Of a stretch of DNA of 40,762 nucleotides, positions 1 through 7,133 are shown one piece after another. The position numbers were made by a program, and so were the translations under genes. This DNA is from Candidatus Limivivens intestinipullorum (GTDB lineage Bacteria > Bacillota > Clostridia > Lachnospirales > Lachnospiraceae): assembly GCA_018711185.1 (NCBI GenBank), contig DVIQ01000056.1:1-40762 (forward strand), read 5' to 3'. Position 1 is the first letter of the stretch, and every line of letters starts with the position of its first letter. The notes under the pieces are model-generated. The model saw only the letters and a program-made list of their open reading frames with translations. It did no database searches and was not told the DNA's origin.

Positions 1-160
1 TTTCAACCTGATATAGCATAGCCAAATCACTATCTATCATAACTTGCTGATTACGCACGACATAAATCATGCCTTTTAGATCATATCCTGTACTCTCAAT
101 ATTCGATACAGATAAATCATTTTTTGCATCTACCAAAGTTGTCTTTTCTGCTTCTGCCAT
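1..160 (-). CDS. ORF6N-domain protein, N-terminal fragment
   Basis: The gene runs leftward off the window edge, so only about 53 N-terminal codons are visible. After a short polar leader (MAEAEKTTL...) the residues YVVRNQQVMIDSDLAMLYQVE match the opening of the ORF6N DNA-binding domain, which is typical of phage antirepressor-like proteins and of related chromosomal genes. The ATG at 160 was chosen because AAAGGAG lies 7 nt upstream. An in-frame ATG at 166 sits too close to that site. A perfect 10-bp inverted repeat lies just upstream. The gene is downstream of the 3' end of a tRNA-Arg, so it may belong to an element integrated there; that is inference. Domain call fairly sure, function unknown. 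Confidence 0.7.
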   Translation of the reverse strand, partial: MAEAEKTTLVDAKNDLSVSNIESTGYDLKGMIYVVRNQQVMIDSDLAMLYQVE

Positions 161-180
161 AGTCATTCTCCTTTATTTTT

Positions 181-203
181 TGAGGTGCCAATCTGGCACC
201 TCA
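181..203. promoter_or_regulatory. Perfect inverted repeat upstream of the ORF6N gene
   Basis: TGAGGTGCCA and TGGCACCTCA form 10-bp arms around a 3-nt centre. Flanking T and A runs extend the pairing. The repeat lies about 10 nt upstream of the ribosome binding site of the leftward ORF6N gene. It could be an operator bound by the product or an mRNA leader hairpin. There is no long T-run on the gene's strand, so a terminator is less likely. Confidence 0.45.
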
Positions 204-362
204 AAATAATGACAAACTCGAAATCACAAACTGCGATACTAAGTTCTATGTACTATCTGCTTTGATGTAACAACCTTTGACCTCAAACGCCTTTTTCCGA
301 TAGATCTCACTCCTGCTAATCACATATTTCTATAAGTTCAACTTTTCTCGAAAAATAGAAAG

Positions 363-396
363 CGCCGAAAACCTTGAAAAATCAATGTTTTCGGCG
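363..396. terminator. Bidirectional terminator hairpin downstream of tRNA-Arg
   Basis: Ten-bp arms CGCCGAAAAC (363-372) and GTTTTCGGCG (387-396) enclose a 14-nt loop. On the plus strand GGTTTTTT follows. On the minus strand, the direction of the tRNA, a looser T-rich stretch follows. It lies 7 nt beyond the encoded CCA end of the tRNA. Confidence 0.75.
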
Positions 397-403
397 GGTT
401 TTT

Positions 404-480
404 TGGCGTCGCTAAGAGGATTTGAACCTCCGACCTACCGCTTAGGAGGCGGTCGCTCTATCCTGCTGAGCTATAGCGAC
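404..480 (-). tRNA. tRNA-Arg (anticodon CCT), CCA encoded
   Basis: On the minus strand the gene folds as a complete cloverleaf. The acceptor stem is GTCGCTA/TAGCGAC, the D-arm GCTC/GAGC, the anticodon stem ACCGC/GCGGT with loop CTCCTAA (anticodon CCT), and the T-arm GGAGG-TTCAAAT-CCTCT. The discriminator base is G, followed by a genomically encoded CCA (404-406). It reads the AGG arginine codon. A terminator hairpin follows directly. Its 3' end faces the ORF6N gene, the usual geometry for an integrative element using a tRNA 3' end. Confidence 0.95.
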
Positions 481-681
481 ATTCTAAAAAACTATGAAAT
501 TAAACTTATAAGCATTTAGGATACCAACACTCTTTTCCCAAAACACATATTTGAATAACCGAAAAGAATGTCTTTTTGCGAAACAACCGCTCTTCCGCAT
601 ATCTTCTATATCATACTACAAAAAAGCATAAATTACAAGCACTTTTTCAGAAGCGAACAGCCATAAGCACGCATCCCTTCT
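481..681. other. Intergenic region without a recognisable gene
   Basis: AT-rich sequence between the tRNA-Arg 5' end and repeat copy A. It presumably holds the leftward tRNA promoter, but no -35/-10 pair stands out. A short rightward open frame from 576 has no ribosome binding site and runs into the repeat. Confidence 0.5.
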
Positions 682-786
682 GTAACCGTTCAGCATTGGT
701 CTGCGCGTATGCCGCGCAGACCAATGCGAACGTGATTCAAGAGCGCAAAATCCCATCGCCCAGGCGATTATAAAGGGATTTTACAT
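682..786 (+). repeat. Dispersed two-hairpin element, copy A
   Basis: The copy begins GTAACCGTTCAGC and forms hairpin 1 (ATTGGTCTGCGCG/CGCGCAGACCAAT). A linker with AACGTGATTCAAGAG follows, then hairpin 2 (AAAATCCC/GGGATTTT outer pairs, ATCGCC/GGCGAT inner pairs). The right end contains the TAA stop codon of the leftward exported-protein gene. Read leftward, hairpin 2 ends in GGGATTTT, so this copy may serve as that operon's terminator. Same family as copies at 4754, 16516 and 27852. Confidence 0.8.
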
Positions 787-1734
787 AGCCCCCTCTGTTC
801 CGGCTTCCGCAGTCTCGGTCACAGATTCGGTCATAGATTCTCCGGAATCTGTGCTGTACTCTTCCTGCAGAGATTCCAGAAGAGCCTCATAGTCGCTGTA
901 GCTGTCCAAATCATCCGGAAGCTCCACCGTTACCTCCTGGCCCGGATTTAAAATATCCGCATCCATATTCACGCTGTAATATACAGTCTCCGCATCTTCA
1001 TCTCCGAGGCTGACATTCATAGCCAGATCCATACTCTGGCTCTCTATATAGCCGTCACTGTTAATTGTCATGGTTCCGGTGCACTCTGTAATCTGATAAA
1101 GATCCGCGTTGCTCATACTTCCGCTGACATTCCCCAGCTGCCCCATTACACTCTCGATTATGGAATTTGTGTTATCCGCATTCAACGCATACCGCAAAAT
1201 CTTCGTATCTCCGTCCTCTTCCAAGGTAAGCTCACTGATGGCTTCTTTATTCAGCTCCATGATATCTGTACTGCCGCCAAATTGTGCCATAACCGAATCG
1301 ATATCCGCCGGATACTTTATTTTCCCATAGTCCACGGCGTCCTCTCCCATAACATCCGCGTCAAACATATCCATATAAAGATATCCGCCTGTGTAGTACA
1401 TCCTCGCGTTGGTCAGAACATTCATGGTATCAGAGAGCTGCTCTCCTCCCATCGTGTAGTTCATCGTGGCCGCCATCTCCAGATCACCGGACTGTAGGCC
1501 ATTCATCTGGCAATCCATATCCAATGTGATATCGTTTATCTGATCTTCGATCATCATGGAAACTGCCGTAGACATACTCATATCCATGCCGTCCAGCTCA
1601 TTCTGTTTTGTCAGCGCCTCCTCATATACCTGCCACGGATCCGTTTCCGCCGCGAAACCGCTTACGGAAACGCCGGCAAACATACCTGCTGCCGCCAAAA
1701 CGCCTGCTGCTCTTGAAATTTTTGCTATTTTCAT
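781..1734 (-). CDS. Exported acidic protein of unknown function
   Basis: The protein has 317 residues. A cleavable signal peptide (KIAKISR basic start, Ala/Gly/Val-rich core) ends near GFAA|ETD. No lipobox cysteine is present, so secretion by signal peptidase I is expected. The body is rich in Met, Asp, Thr and Ser and alternates beta-type segments, as in LolA/LppX-like exported proteins of Firmicutes; that resemblance is only suggestive. The last 30 or so residues are an acidic Ser/Thr/Glu tail. AAAGGGG sits 6 nt before the ATG. It is the last gene of a likely serS-DUF3881-exported protein run, 14 nt after the preceding gene. The stop codon lies inside repeat copy A. Confidence 0.75.
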   Translation of the reverse strand: MKIAKISRAAGVLAAAGMFAGVSVSGFAAETDPWQVYEEALTKQNELDGMDMSMSTAVSMMIEDQINDITLDMDCQMNGLQSGDLEMAATMNYTMGGEQLSDTMNVLTNARMYYTGGYLYMDMFDADVMGEDAVDYGKIKYPADIDSVMAQFGGSTDIMELNKEAISELTLEEDGDTKILRYALNADNTNSIIESVMGQLGNVSGSMSNADLYQITECTGTMTINSDGYIESQSMDLAMNVSLGDEDAETVYYSVNMDADILNPGQEVTVELPDDLDSYSDYEALLESLQEEYSTDSGESMTESVTETAEAGTEGAM

Positions 1735-1748
1735 GAGTAACCCCTTTC

Positions 1749-2627
1749 TTAATCTTCAAAATTGATACGTCCCTGCAGCCAGATTACGCCCTTAAAGCGT
1801 CTCCCCTCCGCCGGTTCCCCCGTCAAATCTGCCTTATTGATGCAGATATCAAAGGTCATATCGTTGCATTCCAGATTCATCTGATAGACAAATTCGCCGG
1901 TATAGGGATTCCGAACCGTTGTCACGTGGTTGATAATCCCCATAATCTGATACTGGTCGCATTCCATTCCATAAGGCATGAAGAAGGTATCTACGATGGT
2001 AAATACATCCTCCTGATGCAGCCGCTGAGTCACCATAGAATAGAGGTCAATATCCTCCAATGTCAGGCTCTCAATGGCTTCCTCGTCCCCCATCCGGGCT
2101 TTCGCCATCATCTGGGTACGCTTCACCGAGGCTTCTCTGCCTGAGATCACCTGCTCCTCGCTCTTTCGCACAGGAAGCAGGATCTTTCCCTGAATGGAAA
2201 GGCCGGAAAATGTTGTGTTAATATTCTGCTGCACCAGCTGGTTCAGAATCTGCTCTTTCTTATACTTGGCTGTATTCTGTACATAGAAAATCAGAGAAAC
2301 GCCCACTCTCATATCCTCGCAGACACCCGCGTAGGATTCCCGGCTTCCCTGCTTCTCCACCGTAAGAGCCTCTCTGGTACTGATTCCAGTGCCCCGGAAA
2401 TACGGAAAATAGTATTCCTGATGAAACCCGTTTTCATCCATCTCCCCGCATACTGTAATTCCCATATCATCGGCAAATTCCTTCGTATACTCCACGAAGG
2501 CGCTCTGCTTATCCAGCCGCACGGCATTCCTCTCCGTGTAATCCCGGAAAGTCTCCTGCAGAAGCTGATTCACCTCGGATTCCTTTTTCAAACTGCTAAA
2601 GCCGATTGCCCTTAGATAACTGTGCAC
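1749..2627 (-). CDS. DUF3881 family protein
   Basis: A 292-residue soluble protein beginning MHSYLRAIGFS. This start and the overall length fit DUF3881, a family I know mainly from Lachnospiraceae and that has no assigned role. I place the start at GTG 2627, because AAGGAGG lies 8 nt upstream. The frame can be extended to a GTG at 2636, but that codon is inside the ribosome binding site itself. No signal peptide or membrane segment is seen. The gene sits 43 nt after serS and 14 nt before the exported-protein gene, so co-transcription is likely. Family assignment is from memory of sequence and context. Confidence 0.75.
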   Translation of the reverse strand: MHSYLRAIGFSSLKKESEVNQLLQETFRDYTERNAVRLDKQSAFVEYTKEFADDMGITVCGEMDENGFHQEYYFPYFRGTGISTREALTVEKQGSRESYAGVCEDMRVGVSLIFYVQNTAKYKKEQILNQLVQQNINTTFSGLSIQGKILLPVRKSEEQVISGREASVKRTQMMAKARMGDEEAIESLTLEDIDLYSMVTQRLHQEDVFTIVDTFFMPYGMECDQYQIMGIINHVTTVRNPYTGEFVYQMNLECNDMTFDICINKADLTGEPAEGRRFKGVIWLQGRINFED

Positions 2628-2670
2628 AACATTCACCTCCTTTTCTCGCTGTCCGCGATGGGATTCTTCA

Positions 2671-3948
2671 TTATTTTATGAGTGTCTTTCCGCCCATATA
2701 AGGCTGAAGAACCTTCGGAATATTTACGGTTCCGTCGGCGTTCAAATTATTCTCCAGAAACGCGATGAGCATTCTCGGAGGCGCCACAACCGTATTATTC
2801 AAAGTATGAGCAAAATATTTTCCGTTTTTGCCGTTTACGCGGATTTTCAGTCTTCTTGCCTGGGCATCGCCTAAATTCGAGCAGCTTCCTACCTCGAAAT
2901 ACTTTTTCTGTCTGGGAGACCAGGCTTCCACATCCACAGACTTCACCTTCAGATCCGCCAGATCCCCGGAGCAGCACTCCAGAGTACGCACCGGAATATC
3001 CAGAGACCGGAACAAATCGACTGTATTCTGCCAGAGCTTGTCGAACCACATCATGCTGTCCTCTGGCTTGCACACAACAATCATTTCCTGTTTTTCGAAC
3101 TGATGAATCCGGTATACGCCTCTCTCCTCGATTCCATGGGCGCCTTTTTCCTTGCGGAAGCATGGAGAATAGCTGGTGAGGGTTTTAGGAAGCTCCTCCT
3201 CCGGAATGATGGTGTCGATAAACTTCCCGATCATGGAATGCTCGCTGGTTCCGATCAGATAGAGATCCTCTCCCTCGATCTTATACATCATGGCGTCCAT
3301 CTCTTCAAAGCTCATAACGCCAGTCACCACATTACTCCGAATCATAAAAGGCGGTACGCAGTAGGTAAAGCCTCTGTCAATCATAAAATCTCTGGCATAA
3401 GCGATAACCGCGGAGTGAAGCCTTGCGATATCTCCCATGAGATAATAGAAACCATTTCCGGCCACTTTTCTGGCGCTCTCCAGGTCAATGCCGTTAAAGC
3501 GCTCCATAATCTCCGTATGGTACGGAATTTCAAAATCGGGAACCACCGGCTCCCCGTACCGCTGAATTTCCACATTTTCACTGTCATCTTTTCCAATGGG
3601 AACCGAAGGATCAATGATATTCGGAATCACCATCATGATTTTCCGGATCTTCTCCTCCACTTCCTTCTCTTTTTCATTCAATTCTTCCATTCTGGCGGAA
3701 TTGGCTCCGATCGTTTTCTTGATCTCCTCAGCCTCGTCCCTTTTGCCCTGCCCCATCAGGCGGCCGATCTCCTTTGCGGCTTTATTTTTCTCCGCGCGGA
3801 GCGCCTCTACTTCCTGCTTGATGGATCTGTTTTCTTTGTCCAGCTCGATTACCTCATCCACAAGGCCAAGCTTTTTATCCTGAAATTTATTCCGGATATT
3901 CTGTTTTACAATTTCCGGATTTTCTCTTAAAAATTTAATATCGATCAT
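2671..3948 (-). CDS. serS: Seryl-tRNA synthetase, atypical active-site variant
   Basis: A class II synthetase of 425 residues that charges tRNA-Ser with serine. The N-terminal coiled-coil arm that binds the tRNA variable arm spans about residues 30-105. The catalytic core follows: motif 2 around 264-289 (FRKEKG...RIHQFEKQEM) and motif 3 around 383-400. Several signature positions differ from the textbook bacterial enzyme. The serine-binding TAE loop reads TSE (234-236), GSSSNCTDFQ reads GSCSNLGDAQ, and motif 3 (usually LNGTGLAVGRTL) reads LNNTVVAPPRML, keeping the arginine. No second serS is visible here, and there is no T-box upstream. GGAAGGA lies 10 nt before the ATG. Enzyme identity is sure. 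Confidence 0.95.
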   Translation of the reverse strand: MIDIKFLRENPEIVKQNIRNKFQDKKLGLVDEVIELDKENRSIKQEVEALRAEKNKAAKEIGRLMGQGKRDEAEEIKKTIGANSARMEELNEKEKEVEEKIRKIMMVIPNIIDPSVPIGKDDSENVEIQRYGEPVVPDFEIPYHTEIMERFNGIDLESARKVAGNGFYYLMGDIARLHSAVIAYARDFMIDRGFTYCVPPFMIRSNVVTGVMSFEEMDAMMYKIEGEDLYLIGTSEHSMIGKFIDTIIPEEELPKTLTSYSPCFRKEKGAHGIEERGVYRIHQFEKQEMIVVCKPEDSMMWFDKLWQNTVDLFRSLDIPVRTLECCSGDLADLKVKSVDVEAWSPRQKKYFEVGSCSNLGDAQARRLKIRVNGKNGKYFAHTLNNTVVAPPRMLIAFLENNLNADGTVNIPKVLQPYMGGKTLIK

Positions 3949-4036
3949 ATCTGTGTTGTCCTTCCCGGAAGGCTTTCCGCCCTCCCTGCTTTACTATCAT
4001 ACCCTATTTTTTCTGTTTCGTAAAGAGAAAAACACA

Positions 4037-4069
4037 GCAAAAAATCCCATCGCAAAAAGCGATGGGATT
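4037..4069 (-). terminator. Rho-independent terminator after the DUF4446 gene
   Basis: Read leftward, AATCCCATCGC pairs with GCGATGGGATT around a 5-nt loop (4043-4069) and is followed by TTTTTTG. A second, weaker hairpin (GCCGGTCA/TGACCCGGC, 4073-4094) lies between the stop codon and this stem. It separates the DUF4446/parAB side from serS. The stem shares AATCCCATCGC with hairpin 2 of the dispersed repeat family. Confidence 0.85.
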
Positions 4070-4097
4070 GCTGCCGGTCACGTTTTGACCCGGCAAT

Positions 4098-4619
4098 TTA
4101 TTGGTTATAAATTTCGTTATGCGCGTTTACCGCCTGTCTGAGCGCCTCCTTTTCTTCTTCGCCTAAGACAATATAGGATTCCCCTTTGACAATCTCTTTA
4201 ATATATGTATAGCAGCCCTCGCGGCTGTGAATCGCGTTCAGCACAAATCCATTGTTATCCTTGTCCAGCATTGCCAGCGCGAAGCTCAGTTTTCCTCCCA
4301 TCTCCTTAAAAGCGTCATATTTCACAATCGCCGTTTTATTCAGAGTGAGATTCTGGATCTCTTTGATCTTTCTTATCTCTTCCATGTGGTTTTTACTGTT
4401 TTCTGACAAGGTATCCAGCTCCGCGAACCGATTAATAAACGCTCTCTCCAGAGAGATTCCGTCCTTGCCTCTCATAAAGGTTTTATATTTTTTCATAAAG
4501 CGGCTCATGGTCATAGATACCTTTAAAAGATAAATGATCATAATCAATACCGCCACAAGCACTACGATCAGGATAATTCCGGGGTCAATGCCTATCGCGT
4601 TTAAAATACTGCTTTCCAT
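4098..4619 (-). CDS. DUF4446 membrane-anchored protein
   Basis: A 173-residue protein with one N-terminal transmembrane helix (about residues 13-33). A helical, probably coiled-coil stretch (about 50-105) and a compact C-terminal domain with KYDAFKEMGGKLSFALAMLD follow. That motif is typical of DUF4446, a family often found beside parAB in Clostridia with no known role. The topology suggests a short outside N-terminus and a cytoplasmic body. AAAGGAA is present but 13 nt from the ATG. It lies downstream of parB and is followed by a strong terminator. Confidence 0.85.
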   Translation of the reverse strand: MESSILNAIGIDPGIILIVVLVAVLIMIIYLLKVSMTMSRFMKKYKTFMRGKDGISLERAFINRFAELDTLSENSKNHMEEIRKIKEIQNLTLNKTAIVKYDAFKEMGGKLSFALAMLDKDNNGFVLNAIHSREGCYTYIKEIVKGESYIVLGEEEKEALRQAVNAHNEIYNQ

Positions 4620-4753
4620 TCTTTATCTGTAATTCCTTTCTGTTCATTCCACGGTTGTCCAAACTTTGCCGCCATGGACACAAATTTGGAAAGTTTCGTT
4701 GCTGCGAATAGCAACAAAGTTTCTCTTCTATCCTTGAAAAACGGAGATTATAC
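4620..4753. other. Intergenic region with small hairpin
   Basis: Between repeat copy B and the DUF4446 start. The only structure seen is GTTGCT/AGCAAC around a 6-nt loop (about 4698-4715), flanked by direct AAAGTTT repeats. No gene recognised. Confidence 0.4.
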
Positions 4754-4885
4754 GTAAGTTCAGCCCAGGTCTGCGCATATGCTGCGCGGACCGTAAGAAC
4801 GTGATTCAGGAGTGCAAAATCCCATCGCCGCAGGCGATTTTAAATGGATTTTGCATGTAACGGTTCAGCAGGGCTGAACTGTTAC
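4754..4885 (+). repeat. Dispersed two-hairpin element, copy B (complete)
   Basis: The most complete copy. It starts GTAAGTTCAGCCCA, then hairpin 1 GGTCTGCGCATATGCTGCGC... closing with GGACC. The linker GTAAGAACGTGATTCAGGAG follows, then hairpin 2 (GCAAAATCC ... GGATTTTGC, inner ATCGCC/GGCGAT). It ends with a terminal hairpin GGTTCAGCAGGGCTGAAC and GTTAC. Its right end is 2 nt from the parB stop codon, so it forms parB's 3' untranslated region and may terminate parAB. Confidence 0.85.
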
Positions 4886-4887
4886 GA

Positions 4888-5814
4888 TTATACATTGCTT
4901 TCCGACGGAATCGCTTCAAAAAGCTCCAGCAATCTTTCCAGTTCTTCATTTGAATAGTACTCGATCTCGATTTTTCCCCTGTTATTCTTCCTATGGTTTA
5001 CAGAAACCTTTGTACCCAGAATACTCTTCATTTTCTCTTCAATATCATGATAGATGAAACTATTTGGAATCTCCCGGCTTTTCTTTACCTTTTTCTCTTC
5101 CTGCTTTTTCTGCATTATGCGTTCAACGTCCCGCACGCTTAGCTTTTCGTCGAAGATTTTTGTGGCTAGTGCATATTGCTCGTCCTTGTTTTCCAACGCA
5201 AGCAATGCTCTCGCGTGTCCCGTGGTAATTTTCTCATCGATCAGCATCTGCTGCACTCTGTCATCCAATTTCAAGAGCCGAACCGCGTTCGTTACCGCCG
5301 TTCTGCTTTTGGAAACCCGCTCTGCAAGTTCGTCCTGCTTCAGCGAAAATTCTGTCAGAAGTCTCTGGAACGCCATTGCCTCTTCGATAGGATTCAGATT
5401 CTCTCTCTGTATGTTTTCAATCAGGGAAATTTCCACGATTTCCTGGTCGCTGTACTCCTTTATAATTACCGGAATTTCTTTTATCCCGGCAAGCTTCGCG
5501 GCTCTCCATCTTCTTTCCCCTGCGATGATTTCATAATAATCATCCCTCTTTTTTACAATCAAGGGTTGAATAACGCCGAACTGCCGAATGGAATCCGCCA
5601 ATTCCAGAAGAGAATCCTCTTCAAAATTTTTTCTGGGCTGTTCCCTGTTCGGTTCGATTTCCGAAACCTTCACCATCACCTCTTCTTTTTTTACAACCTT
5701 CTCTACAATTGTCTGCACATCATTCTTTATCTGTTTTTTTGCGTTGCTGTCCGGTATCAGGGCGTCCAATCCCTTGCCAAGTCCTTTTCCTAATCCGCCT
5801 TTCTTTACTGCCAT
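4888..5814 (-). CDS. parB: Chromosome partitioning protein ParB (Spo0J-like CTPase clamp)
   Basis: A 308-residue centromere-binding protein that loads at parS sites as a CTP-gated clamp and helps recruit condensin at the origin. The N-terminal KKGGLGKGLGKGLDALI is the conserved ParA-stimulating region. GERRWRA (99-105) is the CTP-binding box II. A helix-turn-helix around 157-180 (KQDELAERVSKSRTAVTN) recognises parS, and the C-terminal 40 residues are the dimerisation domain. The start overlaps the parA stop region by 10 nt, indicating translational coupling. Nine parS or parS-like sites lie just beyond parA. No separate Noc paralogue is seen in the window. Confidence 0.97.
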   Translation of the reverse strand: MAVKKGGLGKGLGKGLDALIPDSNAKKQIKNDVQTIVEKVVKKEEVMVKVSEIEPNREQPRKNFEEDSLLELADSIRQFGVIQPLIVKKRDDYYEIIAGERRWRAAKLAGIKEIPVIIKEYSDQEIVEISLIENIQRENLNPIEEAMAFQRLLTEFSLKQDELAERVSKSRTAVTNAVRLLKLDDRVQQMLIDEKITTGHARALLALENKDEQYALATKIFDEKLSVRDVERIMQKKQEEKKVKKSREIPNSFIYHDIEEKMKSILGTKVSVNHRKNNRGKIEIEYYSNEELERLLELFEAIPSESNV

Positions 5815-6581
5815 TCCTCGTCCCCCCTGTGAATCACTTCCTCCGCCAAAAGCCGGTAGCTTTCTGCCCCCGCCGATTTCGAATCGTACTTTGTAATAGG
5901 CATTCCGTGACTGGGCGCTTCTGCCAGTCTGACGTTTCTCGGAATAATTGTTTTATAAATTTCCTGTTTTAAATTGCTTTTTACATTTTCCACAACCTGA
6001 AGAGAAAGATTCGTCCGAGCATCGTACATGGTAAATACGACACCCTCCATTTCCAGCTCCGGATTCAGTCTCTCCTTTACCAGATTAATGGTATACATAA
6101 GCTGCGTCAATCCTTCCAGCGCGTAATACTCACACTGAATCGGCACTAGTACCGTATTTGCCGCGCACATGGCGTTTGTGGTCAGTACACTCAGCGACGG
6201 CGGACAGTCAATGATAATAAAATCATAACGGTTCCTTATTTGATCCAATGCCCTTTTTAATATGTATTCTTTCTCATCAATGCCGATCAGTTCAATTTCC
6301 GCAGCCGCCAGATTAATATTGGCAGGAATAATCGACAAATTTTCCACTTCTGTCTCCAGAAGGCACTCTTCTATTTCACATTCTCCAAGCAAAAGCTCAT
6401 AAATCGTATTCTCCGCCTCGTTCTTATCAATTCCGAATCCACTGGTCGTATTTCCCTGGGGATCTGTATCGACTACCAGAACCTTCTGTCCAAGCTCTGC
6501 CAAAGCAGCCGATAAGTTAATGGCCGTGGTCGTTTTCCCCACTCCGCCTTTCTGATTCGCGATAACTATTGTACGTCCCAT
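5805..6581 (-). CDS. parA: Chromosome partitioning ATPase ParA (Soj)
   Basis: A 258-residue Walker-type ATPase that moves or positions ParB-parS complexes and can modulate DnaA. The deviant Walker A KGGVGKTT is at 11-18, DTDPQGN follows near residue 40, and DCPPSL is the Walker B region. I start at ATG 6581 (MGRTIVIANQKGG), the family's usual beginning, with AAAGGGG 11 nt upstream. An in-frame TTG at 6614 is upstream of that site and less likely. A candidate extended -10 promoter lies at 6700-6708. It is the first gene of the parA-parB unit. Confidence 0.97.
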   Translation of the reverse strand: MGRTIVIANQKGGVGKTTTAINLSAALAELGQKVLVVDTDPQGNTTSGFGIDKNEAENTIYELLLGECEIEECLLETEVENLSIIPANINLAAAEIELIGIDEKEYILKRALDQIRNRYDFIIIDCPPSLSVLTTNAMCAANTVLVPIQCEYYALEGLTQLMYTINLVKERLNPELEMEGVVFTMYDARTNLSLQVVENVKSNLKQEIYKTIIPRNVRLAEAPSHGMPITKYDSKSAGAESYRLLAEEVIHRGDEEWQ

Positions 6582-6699
6582 TTTATTTTGTACCCCTTTC
6601 TTCTGTGGACTCAAAATTATGATCTCAAAGTTTTTTGTTTTCTCCGCCCCCGCCGCAAACTGCGCAAAAACTCAGGCCGCTCGGAACAGTTATGGATAC

Positions 6700-6708
6700 A
6701 TTATAACA
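6700..6708 (-). promoter_or_regulatory. Candidate extended -10 promoter for parAB
   Basis: Read leftward the sequence is TGTTATAAT, a TGnTATAAT extended -10 element, with an AT-rich spacer and no good -35. It would give a leader of roughly 110 nt before the parA ATG. Confidence 0.45.
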
Positions 6709-6864
6709 TTTAATATTTTATTCTGCTACTGACATGAGCGTCTAAATCAAATGGAATAATATTTGTTTCTTTGTGCATTTTTTTATGGAACTGATTGAAA
6801 AACAGTCATTTTCGTCATGATACCCGATGACTTTTTGCTGAAGTCAAATAAATCTTTCAGGGTA

Positions 6865-6880
6865 TGTTTCACGTGAAACA
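6865..6880. promoter_or_regulatory. parS site, perfect palindrome
   Basis: TGTTTCACGTGAAACA, identical to the bacterial parS consensus bound by ParB. It lies about 280 nt upstream of the parA start and is separate from the tandem array. Confidence 0.95.
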
Positions 6881-6934
6881 TTAGTCTGTCTCTGCTTTTA
6901 TATTTGCATAAGATATTTATATTGTCTGCTTCTA

Positions 6935-6950
6935 TGTTTCACGTGAAACG
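6935..6950. promoter_or_regulatory. parS site, 15/16 match
   Basis: TGTTTCACGTGAAACG, one mismatch from consensus, 70 bp from the preceding perfect site (start to start). Confidence 0.9.
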
Positions 6951-7010
6951 TTGCCTGCTTTTTTGTTCCCGCGAGCAACGAGCCAAGCAGACATGCTTGC
7001 ATGTCCATTT

Positions 7011-7130
7011 GGCGGTGCTGTGTACTAGTGGCACACGTTTAGCACCGACCAAAACGGAATGTAGAATACCGAGAGGGACGCTATGTGTCAGCAGCACATG
7101 TTTAGCGCCCACCGAAGCGAAGCGTAGACC
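7011..7130. repeat. Two-unit imperfect direct repeat carrying a conserved hairpin
   Basis: Two related units 63 bp apart lie between the solitary parS sites and the array. Unit 1 pairs GTGCT-GTGT (7015-7023) with ACAC (7033-7036) and AGCAC (7041-7045). Unit 2 pairs CGCT-ATGTG (7079-7087) with CACAT (7095-7099) and AGCG (7104-7107). The sequence after each hairpin is also similar (ACC-AAACGGAATGTAGA versus ACC-GAAGCGAAGCGTAGA). No gene or known motif recognised. Confidence 0.5.
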
Positions 7131-7133
7131 CCA

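Noticed and set aside
3103-3930. 275-codon open frame antisense to serS
   Set aside because: It lies wholly within the well-supported serS gene, and its translation resembles no family.
3949-4036. T-box riboswitch before serS
   Set aside because: The upstream region is too short and lacks the T-box sequence and a terminator/antiterminator pair. The hairpin at 4043-4069 is the terminator of the upstream gene.
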